From Alphaproteobacteria bacterium (GTDB lineage Bacteria; Pseudomonadota; Alphaproteobacteria; Sphingomonadales; Sphingomonadaceae), in NCBI GenBank assembly GCA_019239415.1, contig JAFAZW010000053.1:31105-95104 (forward strand): 64,000 nt of DNA. The letters run 5' to 3'. Positions 41,439 through 49,679 of the stretch are shown piece after piece; position 1 is the first letter of the stretch; every line of letters starts with the position of its first letter. The notes beneath the pieces were generated by a model, which saw nothing but the letters and a program-made list of their open reading frames with translations, ran no database searches and had not been told where the DNA came from. The translations under genes and the position numbers were made by a program.

Positions 41439-42458
41439 ATGGCGACCGTCGCCCGCTCCTATGCCCCGGACGAGGCACCCAGGCGCCGCGCCGATTGGCA
41501 GCGCTGGGCGCTGGCGCTCGTCCTCGTCGCCGCGATCGTCGGCGCCGCGCTCCATTTCGGCGATTTGAAGCAGTTCGCGCTCCTGCTGCGCCGCGCCCAT
41601 CCCGCCTGGCTGCTCGCGGCCGCCGCCCTCCAGGTGCTGACCTACGCCTTCGTCGCGGCCGGCTGGTACGTCATTCTCGACGCCGGCGGATCGCACCTCA
41701 AGCTCCGCAAGCTGTTCAACCTTGCGCTGGCCAAGCTGTTCACCGACCAGGCGGTGCCGACCGCCGGCGTCGGCGGCAACGTGCTGATGGTCGATCGGCT
41801 CATCGCCTGCGGCATTCCGCGCGGCCATGCGGCGGCGGCGCTGATCCTGTCGATGATCGGCTATTATGCGGGCTTTGCCTTGCTCGGCCTGGGCGCGCTG
41901 GCGCTGCTCTGGTGGGCCGGCAAGGCGAGCTGGCTGCTCGTCGGGACGATCGGCCTGTTCCTCCTCGTGGCGTTCGCGATTCCGGCGCTGGCGCTGTGGC
42001 TCCGCCGCCGCGGTCGCAAGCCGATGCCGCGCTGGGTGGCGCGGATCGGCCCGCTGCGCCGGACGCTCGAGACGGTCGCCGAGGCGCCTTCCGACCTCCT
42101 CAAGGACATGAAGCTGCTGCTGAAGGTGGCGGTGCTCAATGCCCTCGTCCTCGTCGCCGACGCCGCCACCTTGTGGGTATGCCTCTTTGCGCTCGGCACG
42201 CCCGACGATTTCGCGACTGCCTATGTGGCGATGATCATCGCCCAGATCGCCGTCACCCTCGGTCCGGTGCCGCTCGGGCTCGGCGCCTTCGAAGGCGCCT
42301 GCGCCGGCATGCTGCGCCTGCTCGGGGTCGGCTTCGAGCCGGCGATCGCCGCCACCCTGCTGCTGCGGGGCTTCACCTTGTGGCTGCCGCTCGTCCCTGG
42401 CCTGTTCATCACCCGCCGCCTCAGGAAATGGGGCGAGGACGGCTCCGGCTGCGGCTAG
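41439..42458 (+). CDS. LPG-synthase transmembrane-domain (UPF0104) family protein
   Basis: A 339-residue membrane protein with about eight helices and no catalytic C-terminal domain. Features of the flippase-like domain include AGWYVILDAGGSHLKLRKLF, TDQAVPTAGVGGNVL, and ALILSMIGYYAGFALL, with GPVPLGLGAFEGAC near residue 280. In MprF this domain flips lysyl-lipid; stand-alone members have unclear roles. The ATG at 41439 begins a charged cytoplasmic start. The 3' end overlaps the convergent DUF72 gene by four bases. Confidence 0.88.
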   Translation: MATVARSYAPDEAPRRRADWQRWALALVLVAAIVGAALHFGDLKQFALLLRRAHPAWLLAAAALQVLTYAFVAAGWYVILDAGGSHLKLRKLFNLALAKLFTDQAVPTAGVGGNVLMVDRLIACGIPRGHAAAALILSMIGYYAGFALLGLGALALLWWAGKASWLLVGTIGLFLLVAFAIPALALWLRRRGRKPMPRWVARIGPLRRTLETVAEAPSDLLKDMKLLLKVAVLNALVLVADAATLWVCLFALGTPDDFATAYVAMIIAQIAVTLGPVPLGLGAFEGACAGMLRLLGVGFEPAIAATLLLRGFTLWLPLVPGLFITRRLRKWGEDGSGCG

Positions 42459-43192
42459 CGCAGCGCCTGTCCCACCATCGACTTCAGGGTCAGCGCGTCG
42501 TGGATGGCGTGGGCGTACATGTCGTTGTTGAAATAGCACCAGACGTCGCGGCCCCCCTGCGCCTGCGCGACGATCCAGTCGGTCCAGCCGAGCAGCCCCT
42601 CGTCCGCGTAGCGGCCCCAATATTTACCCTCGCCGCCATGGAAGCGGACATAGGCGATCGGCCCCGCCGCCCACCGTTCGGTCCGCGAGCCGGGCATGTC
42701 GTGGACGCAGAAGGACACGCCGCGGGAGTCGAGCAGGGCGAGGACTTCCGGGGTGAGCCAGCTGGGCTCGCGGAATTCGAAAACGTGGCGAAAGTGCCGC
42801 GGAAGGAGGTTTATGAAGGTGTCCAGCCGGTCCTGGTTCAGCGCCCAGCGCGGCGGGAGCTGGTAGAGGATCGGGCCGATCGTGTCGCCGAGATGGGCGG
42901 CGCGGGAGAGAAATTCCTCAACCGGCTCAGCGCAATCCCTGAGCTTCTTCATATGCGTGATGAAGCGCGGCGCCTTCACCGCATAGCGAAAGCCCGGCGG
43001 CGCCTGGTCGCGCCACCTGGCGAACGTGTCCGCCTTGGGGAGGTGATAGAAGCTGGTGTTGAGCTCGACCGTGCCGAACGTGCCGGCATAGTGGGCGAAC
43101 CACAGCCGCTGGGCGAGCTTCTCCGGATAGAAGGCGCCTCGCCAGTGGCGGTAGATCCATCCCGAGCAGCCGATGCGGACGGTTCCGACCAT
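42455..43192 (-). CDS. DUF72 family protein
   Basis: A 245-residue TIM-barrel-like protein of unknown function. Family marks are RIGCSGWIYRHWRGAFYPEKL, ELNTSFYHLP, GFRYAVKAPRFITH, PILYQLPPRW, FEFREPSW, and the C-terminal WCYFNNDMYAHA. Conserved acids and histidines suggest an enzyme, but no activity is established. It is divergent from the M23 gene, with the starts 47 bases apart. Confidence 0.92.
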   Translation of the reverse strand: MVGTVRIGCSGWIYRHWRGAFYPEKLAQRLWFAHYAGTFGTVELNTSFYHLPKADTFARWRDQAPPGFRYAVKAPRFITHMKKLRDCAEPVEEFLSRAAHLGDTIGPILYQLPPRWALNQDRLDTFINLLPRHFRHVFEFREPSWLTPEVLALLDSRGVSFCVHDMPGSRTERWAAGPIAYVRFHGGEGKYWGRYADEGLLGWTDWIVAQAQGGRDVWCYFNNDMYAHAIHDALTLKSMVGQALR

Positions 43193-43205
43193 GCGCCCGG
43201 CAAAC

Positions 43206-43231
43206 GGAACGGCAGGGTAATAAGTTGCGTT
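43206..43231 (+). promoter_or_regulatory. EcfG-type general-stress promoter motif before the M23 gene
   Basis: GGAAC (43206-43210), 17 bases, CGTT (43228-43231). This matches the GGAAC-N16/17-CGTT pattern of alphaproteobacterial EcfG sigma factors exactly. The start of transcription would fall at about the ATG at 43240. Confidence 0.6.
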
Positions 43232-43239
43232 GGGCGGTC

Positions 43240-43851
43240 ATGACGCGGCTGACCCTGATCCTTGTTATCGTCGCGACGGCGGCGGTGAGCTCGGCCCTGA
43301 CCAGCGCCTTCTGGTTCGTCGCCTTCAACCGCGGCGCGATCTCGCAGGCGCAACCGCAACCGCAACGGGCGCCGTCGCCGGCGCCGCGGCCGCGGCCGCC
43401 GCTGGCGGTCGCGCCGAGCGGGCTCGCCATCCCCGTCGTCGGCGTGAAGCCCGAGCAACTCGTGGACACCTACACGGCGGCGCGCTCAGGCGGCCGCGTC
43501 CACGACGCGACCGACATCATGGCCGCCCGCGGCACCGAAGTGGTGGCCGCGGCGCCGGGGACGGTCGAGAAACTGTTCTTCTCCAAAGGCGGCGGCGGCA
43601 TCACCGCCTACGTCCGCTCGCCCGACGGCCAATGGCAATATTATTACGCCCATCTCGATTCCTACTGGCCCGGCCTGCACGAGGGCGAGGCGCTCAGGCA
43701 GGGCGACCCGATCGGCCGCGTCGGCTCGACCGGGGACGCCAGCCCGGCCGCGCCGCACCTCCACTTCGCGGTCAACCGCATGGCCGCCGGCCAGCGCTGG
43801 TGGCAAGGCAGCCCGGTCAACCCCTATCCGCTGCTTGCGGGGAAGCGATGA
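43240..43851 (+). CDS. M23-family metallopeptidase, membrane-anchored
   Basis: A 203-residue LytM/M23 peptidase-like protein. A single N-terminal membrane anchor (about residues 4-26) is followed by a Gln/Pro/Ala-rich linker and the peptidase domain. Zinc-binding elements are GRVHDATDIMA (His...Asp) and the HLHF motif near the C-terminus; the Tyr-rich strand WQYYYAHLDSYWP is also typical. It probably cuts peptidoglycan cross-links in the periplasm or acts as an amidase activator. ATG 43240 is preferred over TTG 43225 because the EcfG-type promoter would start transcription near it. Confidence 0.88.
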   Translation: MTRLTLILVIVATAAVSSALTSAFWFVAFNRGAISQAQPQPQRAPSPAPRPRPPLAVAPSGLAIPVVGVKPEQLVDTYTAARSGGRVHDATDIMAARGTEVVAAAPGTVEKLFFSKGGGGITAYVRSPDGQWQYYYAHLDSYWPGLHEGEALRQGDPIGRVGSTGDASPAAPHLHFAVNRMAAGQRWWQGSPVNPYPLLAGKR

Positions 43852-43869
43852 CAGTCGCCCTCCCGCCGT

Positions 43870-43962
43870 CGTCACCCCCGGACTTGATCCGCGGTCGACC
43901 TTCTTCCAACCTCATTGCAGAGACGAAGAAAAGGCGGATGCCGGGTCGAGCTCGGCATGACG
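43870..43962. repeat. Palindromic repeat (family B)
   Basis: CGTCACCCCCGGACTTGATC at the left and GGTCGAGCTCGGCATGACG at the right form the outer arms; the pairing is less perfect than at 25411. It lies between the M23 gene and the first GFA-family gene on the same strand. Confidence 0.7.
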
Positions 43963-43985
43963 CTGAGGGGCAGGAGCTCGAAGTC

Positions 43986-44453
43986 ATGGACGGAGGTTGC
44001 GAGTGCGGGCGGGTGCGCTACAGCTTGAATGGCGATTCAATATTCATCAATTGCTGCCACTGCCGGCAATGCCAGAAGCTTTCCGGCTCTGCCTTCGCGA
44101 TGAACGCCATGGTCGAGCGGGACCGGGTCGAGATCGTCGCCGGCGCCGAGGCGACCGAACCCGCGCGGGGCGGCGGCGCCCGCTGCGCGGAGTGCGGCAC
44201 GATCCTCTGGGGCACGCACCGCATGTTCGGCGACACCATCCTCTTCCTGCGCGTCGGCACCCTCGACGAGGGTGAGCGGCTGACGCCGGACGCGCATTTC
44301 TTCGTGCGCAGCAAGCACCCGTGGGTGCGCGTGCCGGAGGGCGTGCCGGCGTTCGAGACGCTCCCCGGGCCCGGCGATCCGCCGCTCTTCGGTCCCGAGC
44401 AGGCGGCACGGGTGGACGCCGCCCGGGTTGCCGAAAGCGGCACCCCCGGCTAG
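43986..44453 (+). CDS. GFA-family protein (zinc-binding, Gfa-like), copy 1
   Basis: A 155-residue protein of the glutathione-dependent formaldehyde-activating enzyme-like (GFA) family. Zinc-binding cysteines appear as [21 protein letters not shown] and CAECGTILW, the standard three-cluster pattern. GFA proteins are widespread and rarely active on formaldehyde, so the reaction is unknown. AGGAG lies about nine bases before the ATG. A second family member follows at 46189. Confidence 0.92.
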   Translation: MDGGCECGRVRYSLNGDSIFINCCHCRQCQKLSGSAFAMNAMVERDRVEIVAGAEATEPARGGGARCAECGTILWGTHRMFGDTILFLRVGTLDEGERLTPDAHFFVRSKHPWVRVPEGVPAFETLPGPGDPPLFGPEQAARVDAARVAESGTPG

Positions 44454-44494
44454 AGCGCGCGCCGGCTCTTACCACTTTCTCCAGCGAGACAGGC

Positions 44495-45058
44495 ATGAAG
44501 ATCAGCGGCGTGGACATCCGTCCCGGCAACATCATCGAATATGAGGGCGGCATCTGGCGCGCCGTGAAGATCCAGCACACCCAGCCGGGCAAGGGCGGCG
44601 CCTACATGCAGGTCGAGATGAAGAACCTCATCGACGGCCGCAAGACCAACGTCCGCTTCCGCTCCGCCGAGACGGTCGAGCGCGTCCGCCTCGACACCAA
44701 GGATTTTCAGTATCTCTACGCCGACGGCGACCAGCTCGTGTTCATGGACAAGGACACGTACGAGCAGGTGCACCTGCCCAGAGACCTGATCGGCGAGCCG
44801 GCGGCGTTCCTGCAGGACGGCATGGACGTGGTGATGGAGCTGCACGAGGACCGGCCGATCTCGGTCCAGCTGCCCGACCAGATCGAGGCGACGATCGTCG
44901 AGGCCGATGCCGTGGTGAAGGGTCAGACGGCCTCGTCCAGCTACAAGCCGGCGATCCTCGACAATGGCGTGCGCGTCATGGTGCCGCCGCACATTTCGAG
45001 CGGAACCCGCATCGTCGTCGACGTTTACGAGCAGACCTATGTGAGGCGGGCGGACTGA
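44495..45058 (+). CDS. efp: Translation elongation factor P
   Basis: EF-P (187 residues) relieves ribosome stalling at polyproline stretches. It has the three OB-like domains, starting [20 protein letters not shown], and the tip lysine K33 in QPGKGGAY that is modified in some bacteria. The C-terminal signature [16 protein letters not shown] is present. No EpmA/EpmB or EarP gene is nearby, so the modification state is unknown. A large repeat separates it from suhB. Confidence 0.98.
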   Translation: MKISGVDIRPGNIIEYEGGIWRAVKIQHTQPGKGGAYMQVEMKNLIDGRKTNVRFRSAETVERVRLDTKDFQYLYADGDQLVFMDKDTYEQVHLPRDLIGEPAAFLQDGMDVVMELHEDRPISVQLPDQIEATIVEADAVVKGQTASSSYKPAILDNGVRVMVPPHISSGTRIVVDVYEQTYVRRAD

Positions 45059-45063
45059 CGAAG

Positions 45064-45181
45064 ACCCCTCTCCCTGCAGGGGAGAGGGAGGGGCCCAAGC
45101 GAAGCTTGGGAGGGTGAGGGAAAGCCCGAATCCCTCACCCTGCCGCTTCGCGGCTGTCCCTCTCCCCTGCAGGGAGAGGGT
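45064..45181. repeat. Palindromic repeat between efp and suhB
   Basis: ACCCCTCTCCCTGCAGGGGA at the left is mirrored by TCCCCTGCAGGGAGAGGGT-like sequence at the right. Inner arms contain CCCAAGCGAAGCTTGGGAGG and CCTGCCGCTTCGCGGC. About 118 bp, related in layout to family A but with different sequence. Confidence 0.85.
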
Positions 45182-45194
45182 TTAGGAGAAGAAA

Positions 45195-46013
45195 TTGGTT
45201 TCCCATTCCGGCCTGATTACCGTCATGCAGCGCGCCGCCCGCAAGGCGGCGCCGCGCCTCCGGCGCGACTTCAACGAGGTCGAGCAGCTGCAGGTGAGCC
45301 GCAAGGGACCCGCCGACTTCGTGTCGATGGCCGACAAGCAGGCCGAGCGGACCATCGTCGAGGAATTGCGCAAGGCCCGGCCGGACTGGGGGCTGACGCT
45401 CGAGGAAGGCGGGCAGGTCCCCGGCGATCCCGACAAGCCGCGCTTCATCGTCGACCCGCTCGACGGCACCACCAACTTCCTCCACGGCATCCCGCATTTC
45501 GCCATCTCCATCGCCGTCGAGGATCCGCGCGGGCCCCAGGGCAAGCCGGAGATCACCCAGGCCCTGGTCTACCAGCCGCTGACCGACGAGAGCTTCTGGG
45601 CCGAGAAGGGCCGCGGCACCTGGCTCAACGAGCGGCGGCTCCGCGTCTCCGCCCGCCGCAGCCTCGACGACGCGCTGATCGCGACCGGCATCCCCTATCT
45701 CGGCCATGGCGACAGTGAGCGCTTCCGCCGCATCCTCGCCGCCGTCGGCCCGGAGGTCGCCGGCATCCGCCGCTTCGGCTCCGCGGCGCTCGACCTCGCC
45801 TGGGTCGCCGCCGGCCGCTACGACGGCTTCTGGGAAGAAAGCCTGCAATATTGGGACATCGCCGCCGGCATCCTGCTTGTGCGCGAGGCCGGCGGCTTCG
45901 TCACCGATTTCCGCGGCGCCGAGGGGGGCTTGGCAAAGGGCGAGGTGCTGGCCGCGAACTCGGAGCTCCATTCGAAGCTGCACCGGCTGGTGGCGAAGGC
46001 CGTGCGGGGCTAG
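45195..46013 (+). CDS. suhB: Inositol monophosphatase family protein (SuhB-like)
   Basis: A 272-residue Mg-dependent phosphatase. The metal-binding motifs are present: the Glu-Glu of TLEEGGQV, the DPLDGTTNFLHG motif near residue 87, and WDIAAGILLVREAGG near residue 216. It hydrolyses inositol phosphates or related compounds, and SuhB also acts in rRNA antitermination in some bacteria. The TTG start at 45195 is supported by TTTAGGAGAA six bases before it and by the family N-terminus HSGLITVMQRAARKA. Confidence 0.93.
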   Translation: MVSHSGLITVMQRAARKAAPRLRRDFNEVEQLQVSRKGPADFVSMADKQAERTIVEELRKARPDWGLTLEEGGQVPGDPDKPRFIVDPLDGTTNFLHGIPHFAISIAVEDPRGPQGKPEITQALVYQPLTDESFWAEKGRGTWLNERRLRVSARRSLDDALIATGIPYLGHGDSERFRRILAAVGPEVAGIRRFGSAALDLAWVAAGRYDGFWEESLQYWDIAAGILLVREAGGFVTDFRGAEGGLAKGEVLAANSELHSKLHRLVAKAVRG

Positions 46014-46034
46014 CCAGAGGGGGTCGAACCTCAC

Positions 46035-46119
46035 CCGTCATCGCGGCGGAAGCCGGGATCTCCCGGAAGAAAAGGCACGGCGCGTCTCGACGAGATCCCG
46101 GCTTTCGCCGGGATGACGG
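46035..46119. repeat. Palindromic repeat (family B)
   Basis: CCGTCATCGCGGCGGAAGCC is mirrored by GGCTTTCGCCGGGATGACGG, with an inner GATCTCCCGG and CGACGAGATC pair. It has the same arms as the copies inside ligD and E2, here in an ordinary intergenic gap. Confidence 0.85.
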
Positions 46120-46188
46120 ATGCGGGCTTGCGGTGTTTCCCTTTGCGCGAGGCGGACCTTAGGGTAGCGAAGGTTGCGGGAGGGTCCG

Positions 46189-46632
46189 ATGGCGGAAAAG
46201 ATGACCGGCGGCTGTTCCTGCGGCCGGGTGCGCTACACGGCCGCGGTCGAGGGCGACGACGCCTATCTGTGCCATTGCCGCATGTGCCAGCGCGCCACCG
46301 GCTCGGTGTCGATCGCATTCAGGCAGGTGCTGAAGGCGGATGTGACGTGGGAGGGGGAGCCGGACTGGTACGCCTCCTCGCCGATCGCGTCGCGCCCTTA
46401 TTGCCGCGAATGCGGCACTTCGCTCGGCTTCGCTTTCCCGGACAGCGCGAAGATGGACCTCACCGTCGCCTCGTTCGACGACCCGTCGCGCTTCGTCCCG
46501 AAGCACCATTTCGGCGCCGAGAGCATGCATCGCGCCTGGCTCGACACGACGGGGCTGCCGGAGCAGCGCACCGGCGATTACCAGCCGCTGGTCGACAAAT
46601 GGGTCGCCGCGACCGGCAGCTTCCCCGGCTGA
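46189..46632 (+). CDS. GFA-family protein, copy 2
   Basis: A 147-residue GFA-family protein with CSCGRVRYTA, CHCRMCQRATGS and CRECGTSLGF as the zinc-binding clusters. It resembles copy 1 at 43986 only in the motifs, so the two are old paralogues rather than a recent duplication. ATG 46189 has GGGAGGG five bases upstream and is preferred over TTG 46174. The reaction is unknown. It is followed by an MFS transporter after 12 bases. Confidence 0.92.
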   Translation: MAEKMTGGCSCGRVRYTAAVEGDDAYLCHCRMCQRATGSVSIAFRQVLKADVTWEGEPDWYASSPIASRPYCRECGTSLGFAFPDSAKMDLTVASFDDPSRFVPKHHFGAESMHRAWLDTTGLPEQRTGDYQPLVDKWVAATGSFPG

Positions 46633-46644
46633 GCGGAGGCGGGG

Positions 46645-47868
46645 GTGCGGTTCCACCATCGCGCGGTGCCGATCGTCCTGCTCGTGCTCCTCATCGATTC
46701 GATCGGTTTCGGCATCGTCCTGCCGGTCCTGCCGGAGTTGATCGTCCGCCTCGCCCGGGTCACGCTGCCCGACGCGACCCGGATCGCCGGCTACATGCTG
46801 GTCGCCTACGCCGCGACGCAGTTCGTCGCCGGACCGATCGTCGGCAATCTCGGCGACCGGTTCGGCCGGCGTCCGGTGCTGCTCGCCTGCATGGCCGGGT
46901 TCGGATGCGACTATGCGTTGATGGCGGCCGCGCCGAGCATCGGCTGGCTGTTCCTTGGCCGCACGCTCGCAGGCCTCACCGGCGCTTCCTATACCTCCGC
47001 CAACGCGGTGCTCGCCGACGTGACCCCGCCGGAGAAGCGCGGCGCCGTGTTTGGCCTGATGGGCGCCGCCTTCGGCACCGGATTCATCCTGGGGCCGGCC
47101 GCGGGGGGACTCCTTGCGACGATGGGGACGCGTGCGCCCTTCATCGCCGCCGCGGCGCTCGCCGCGGTGAACGCGGTCTGGATCCTCGTGGCCCTCCCCG
47201 AGACGCTGCCGCCGGAGCGCCGCCGGCCGTTCGACTGGCGCCAGGCGAATGCGCTCGGCGCCTTCCGGCCGCTGCTCCACGCCGGCGGCGCCGCGCCGCT
47301 GCTCGCCGCCGCCTTGCTCTGGCAGCTCGGCCATATGGTCTATCCGTCCACGTGGGCGTTCTGGGCCGGGCTCGCTCTGCACTGGGATGCGCCCGCCGTG
47401 GGATGGTCGCTGGCGGCCTCCGGCCTGGCGATGGCATTCGCGCAGGTCGTGGTCACCGGCCGCGCCATCGCCCGCTTCGGGGAGGAGCGCACCGTCGTCA
47501 TCGGCATGGTCGTCGGCGGCCTCAGCTTCCTCGCCTATGGCTTCGTGCGGCAGGGTTGGGCGGTGTACGTGCTGATCTTCGCCAGCGCCCTCCAGGGATT
47601 GGTCTACCCATCGATCAATGCGCTCCTGTCGCGGATGACCGATGCGTCGCACCAGGGGGCGCTGCAGGGCGGCATGGCGAGCATCGCCAGCATCGCGGCG
47701 ATCGCCGGGCCGCTGGCGATGACCCAGGCGCTCGCCTTCGGCGCGGAGCGTGGGCAGCCGGGCGGCGCGTTCCTGCTCGCCTTCGCCCTCGTGTGCGGCG
47801 GGCTGCTCCTCGTCTGGTTCGGCGTCCTGCGCCGTCTCAGGCTGGCGTCCACAGCGAGCCGCGCCTAG
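46645..47868 (+). CDS. MFS transporter of the TetA-like drug exporter type
   Basis: A 407-residue transporter with 12 predicted helices. Motif A appears as GNLGDRFGRRPVLL between helices 2 and 3, and motif C as GFILGPAAGGLL in helix 5; the N-terminus DSIGFGIVLPVLPELI is typical of the TCR/Tet subgroup. It probably exports a drug or metabolite by proton antiport. A GTG start is used. It lies between a GFA protein and an alpha/beta hydrolase on the same strand, and the three may be one transcript. Confidence 0.9.
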   Translation: MRFHHRAVPIVLLVLLIDSIGFGIVLPVLPELIVRLARVTLPDATRIAGYMLVAYAATQFVAGPIVGNLGDRFGRRPVLLACMAGFGCDYALMAAAPSIGWLFLGRTLAGLTGASYTSANAVLADVTPPEKRGAVFGLMGAAFGTGFILGPAAGGLLATMGTRAPFIAAAALAAVNAVWILVALPETLPPERRRPFDWRQANALGAFRPLLHAGGAAPLLAAALLWQLGHMVYPSTWAFWAGLALHWDAPAVGWSLAASGLAMAFAQVVVTGRAIARFGEERTVVIGMVVGGLSFLAYGFVRQGWAVYVLIFASALQGLVYPSINALLSRMTDASHQGALQGGMASIASIAAIAGPLAMTQALAFGAERGQPGGAFLLAFALVCGGLLLVWFGVLRRLRLASTASRA

Positions 47869-47877
47869 GGCGCCATC

Positions 47878-48627
47878 ATGGCGACGACCGATACTTTCGA
47901 GGCCCCCGACGGCGTCCGGCTGGCGTGGCACGAGCTCGGCGCGGGACGGCCGGTGGTGCTGCTCCACGGCCTCTTCTCGAATGCCGAGACGAACTGGATC
48001 AGGTTCGGCCACGCCGCGGCGATCGCGGCTGGGGGTTTCCGGGTCATCATGCCGGACCTGCGGGCCCACGGCGAAAGCGCCGCCCCGCACGAGGCCGCCG
48101 CCTATCCGCCGGATATCCTGGCGGATGACGGGTTCGCGCTGATCCGCCGCCTTGGCCTCACCGATTACGATCTCGGCGGCTATTCGCTCGGCGCCCGAAC
48201 GGCGGCGCGCATGGCGATCCTCGGGGCGACGCCGCGGCGGCTGGTCATCGCCGGCATGGGCCTGCGCGGCATGCTCGATACCGGCCGCCGCAAGGCGCAT
48301 TTCCGCGACGTGCTGACCGGCATCGGCACCCACGCGCGGGGCTCCCCCGAATGGCTGGCGGCCGCCTTCCTCAAGACCACGGGCGGCGACCCCGAGGCGA
48401 TGCTGCCGTTGCTCGACAGCTTCGTCGATTCGACGGAGGATGAGCTGCGCCGCATCGCCATGCCGACGCTCGTCCTCTCGGGCCTGGAGGACCAGGATAA
48501 CGGCCCGGCCGAGGATCTCGCGCGGCTCCTCCCCGACGCCCGCTTCGTCCAGGTGCCCGGCAACCATATGAGCGCGGTGACGAAGCCCGACCTTGGCCGC
48601 GCGATGGCGGAGTTCCTGGCCGGCTAG
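47878..48627 (+). CDS. Alpha/beta hydrolase
   Basis: A 249-residue cytosolic hydrolase. The oxyanion strand is VVLLHGLFSN near residue 27, the nucleophile elbow is GGYSLGAR (Ser near residue 102), the acid is probably in LVLSGLEDQDNG, and the catalytic His is in PGNHMSAV near residue 231. It resembles esterases and lactonases of the general family; the substrate is unknown. It starts nine bases after the MFS gene. Confidence 0.9.
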   Translation: MATTDTFEAPDGVRLAWHELGAGRPVVLLHGLFSNAETNWIRFGHAAAIAAGGFRVIMPDLRAHGESAAPHEAAAYPPDILADDGFALIRRLGLTDYDLGGYSLGARTAARMAILGATPRRLVIAGMGLRGMLDTGRRKAHFRDVLTGIGTHARGSPEWLAAAFLKTTGGDPEAMLPLLDSFVDSTEDELRRIAMPTLVLSGLEDQDNGPAEDLARLLPDARFVQVPGNHMSAVTKPDLGRAMAEFLAG

Positions 48628-48660
48628 GCGGTTGATCCCCCGTGGATGGTAGGGGATCGC

Positions 48661-48745
48661 CCGTCATTGCGAGCGGAGCCAAGCAATCCAGTCTTCGCAC
48701 GCGCAGCGTCGGGATTGCTTCGTCACTGCGCTCCTCGCAATGACA
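48661..48745. repeat. Palindromic repeat (family E)
   Basis: CCGTCATTGCGAGCGGAGCC is mirrored by GCGCTCCTCGCAATGACAG, with inner arms AAGCAATCC and GGATTGCTT. It lies between the hydrolase and a convergent small gene, where it may terminate both. Confidence 0.85.
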
Positions 48746-48774
48746 GTTGGGGTCAGGCGAGCAGGCTGAAACCG

Positions 48775-49062
48775 CTAGTCCCCGTTGAGGCCGATCTGCG
48801 GGTCCGGCTGCGCCGTATCGCGCGCGACCGGGGCGGCGTTGCACTCCGCCGCGGTGATCGCGGTCTTCAGCACCTCGTTCAGCGGCCGCTCGGGACAGGC
48901 GCCGTTGCGGCGGGCGAGGGCGCGGGCGCCGAAATAGCCGGCCGCGGCGGCCGCCGCCGCACCGCCGGCGATGGCCGCCGTGGCGAACGGCCGCTGGCGC
49001 ATCTCCTCGGCGAGGCGGAGCGCCGCCGACTTGCCCTGCCGCTCGTCGCTGCCGTCCGCCAT
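48775..49062 (-). CDS. Small single-span membrane protein
   Basis: A 95-residue protein with a charged cytoplasmic N-terminus (about 30 residues), one Ala/Gly-rich hydrophobic segment (AAIAGGAAAAAAAGYFGARAL, in pieces around residues 40-60), and a short C-terminal region with two Cys. No family is recognised. The ATG at 49062 is preceded by GGGAG; a GTG at 49092 is possible. It is downstream of the peroxiredoxin gene on the same strand. Confidence 0.6.
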   Translation of the reverse strand: MADGSDERQGKSAALRLAEEMRQRPFATAAIAGGAAAAAAAGYFGARALARRNGACPERPLNEVLKTAITAAECNAAPVARDTAQPDPQIGLNGD

Positions 49063-49118
49063 TCCGATCGTCTCCCGTCGCTGGCGCACCAACGCCCAGC
49101 GACGGACGGCGTTGCGTC

Positions 49119-49601
49119 TCAGAGGCGCTCGAGCATGTAATCGGCGCTGGAGACGTTGAAGGCGCCGGGCTCCTCGACGTTCAGCTGCTGGACGACGCCG
49201 TCGTCGATCACCGCCGACCAGCGCGAGCCGCGCAGGCCCATGCCGAACTTGGCGCCGTCCATGACCAGGCCCAGCGCCTTGGCGAAATCGCCATTGCCGT
49301 CGGCGAGCATCGTGACCTTGCCGGCCACGCCCGCCGATTCGCCCCAGGCCTGCATGACGAAGGCGTCGTTGACGGCGACGCAGGCGATCTCGTCGACTCC
49401 CTTCGCCTTCAGATCGTCGGCCTTGTCGACGAACCCGGGGAGGTGCCGCGCCGAGCAGGTCGGGGTAAAGGCGCCGGGGACCGAGAAGAGGGCGATGCGG
49501 CGGCCCTTGAAATAGTCCTCGCTGTCGACCGGCTGCGGGCCGTCGGCCGTCGCCTTGACGAGAGTGGCCTTGGGGAGGCGGTCGCCGACCTGGATGCTCA
49601 T
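49119..49601 (-). CDS. Peroxiredoxin 5 family thiol peroxidase
   Basis: A 160-residue Prx5-type peroxiredoxin that reduces H2O2 and organic peroxides using glutaredoxin or thioredoxin. The peroxidatic Cys is C49 in VPGAFTPTCSARHLPGF. The GSRWSAVIDDGVV segment near residue 124 is typical. It has no second resolving Cys in the usual 2-Cys position, which fits the 1-Cys or glutaredoxin-linked type. It is divergent from yqgE copy 1. Confidence 0.95.
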   Translation of the reverse strand: MSIQVGDRLPKATLVKATADGPQPVDSEDYFKGRRIALFSVPGAFTPTCSARHLPGFVDKADDLKAKGVDEIACVAVNDAFVMQAWGESAGVAGKVTMLADGNGDFAKALGLVMDGAKFGMGLRGSRWSAVIDDGVVQQLNVEEPGAFNVSSADYMLERL

Positions 49602-49679
49602 CGGAAGTTCCTTTCGCTTCGCCGGATGAAGGAGGGCGGCCCTAGCAGCGCAGGGCGCCCCCGCCTATACCGCCGGAAG

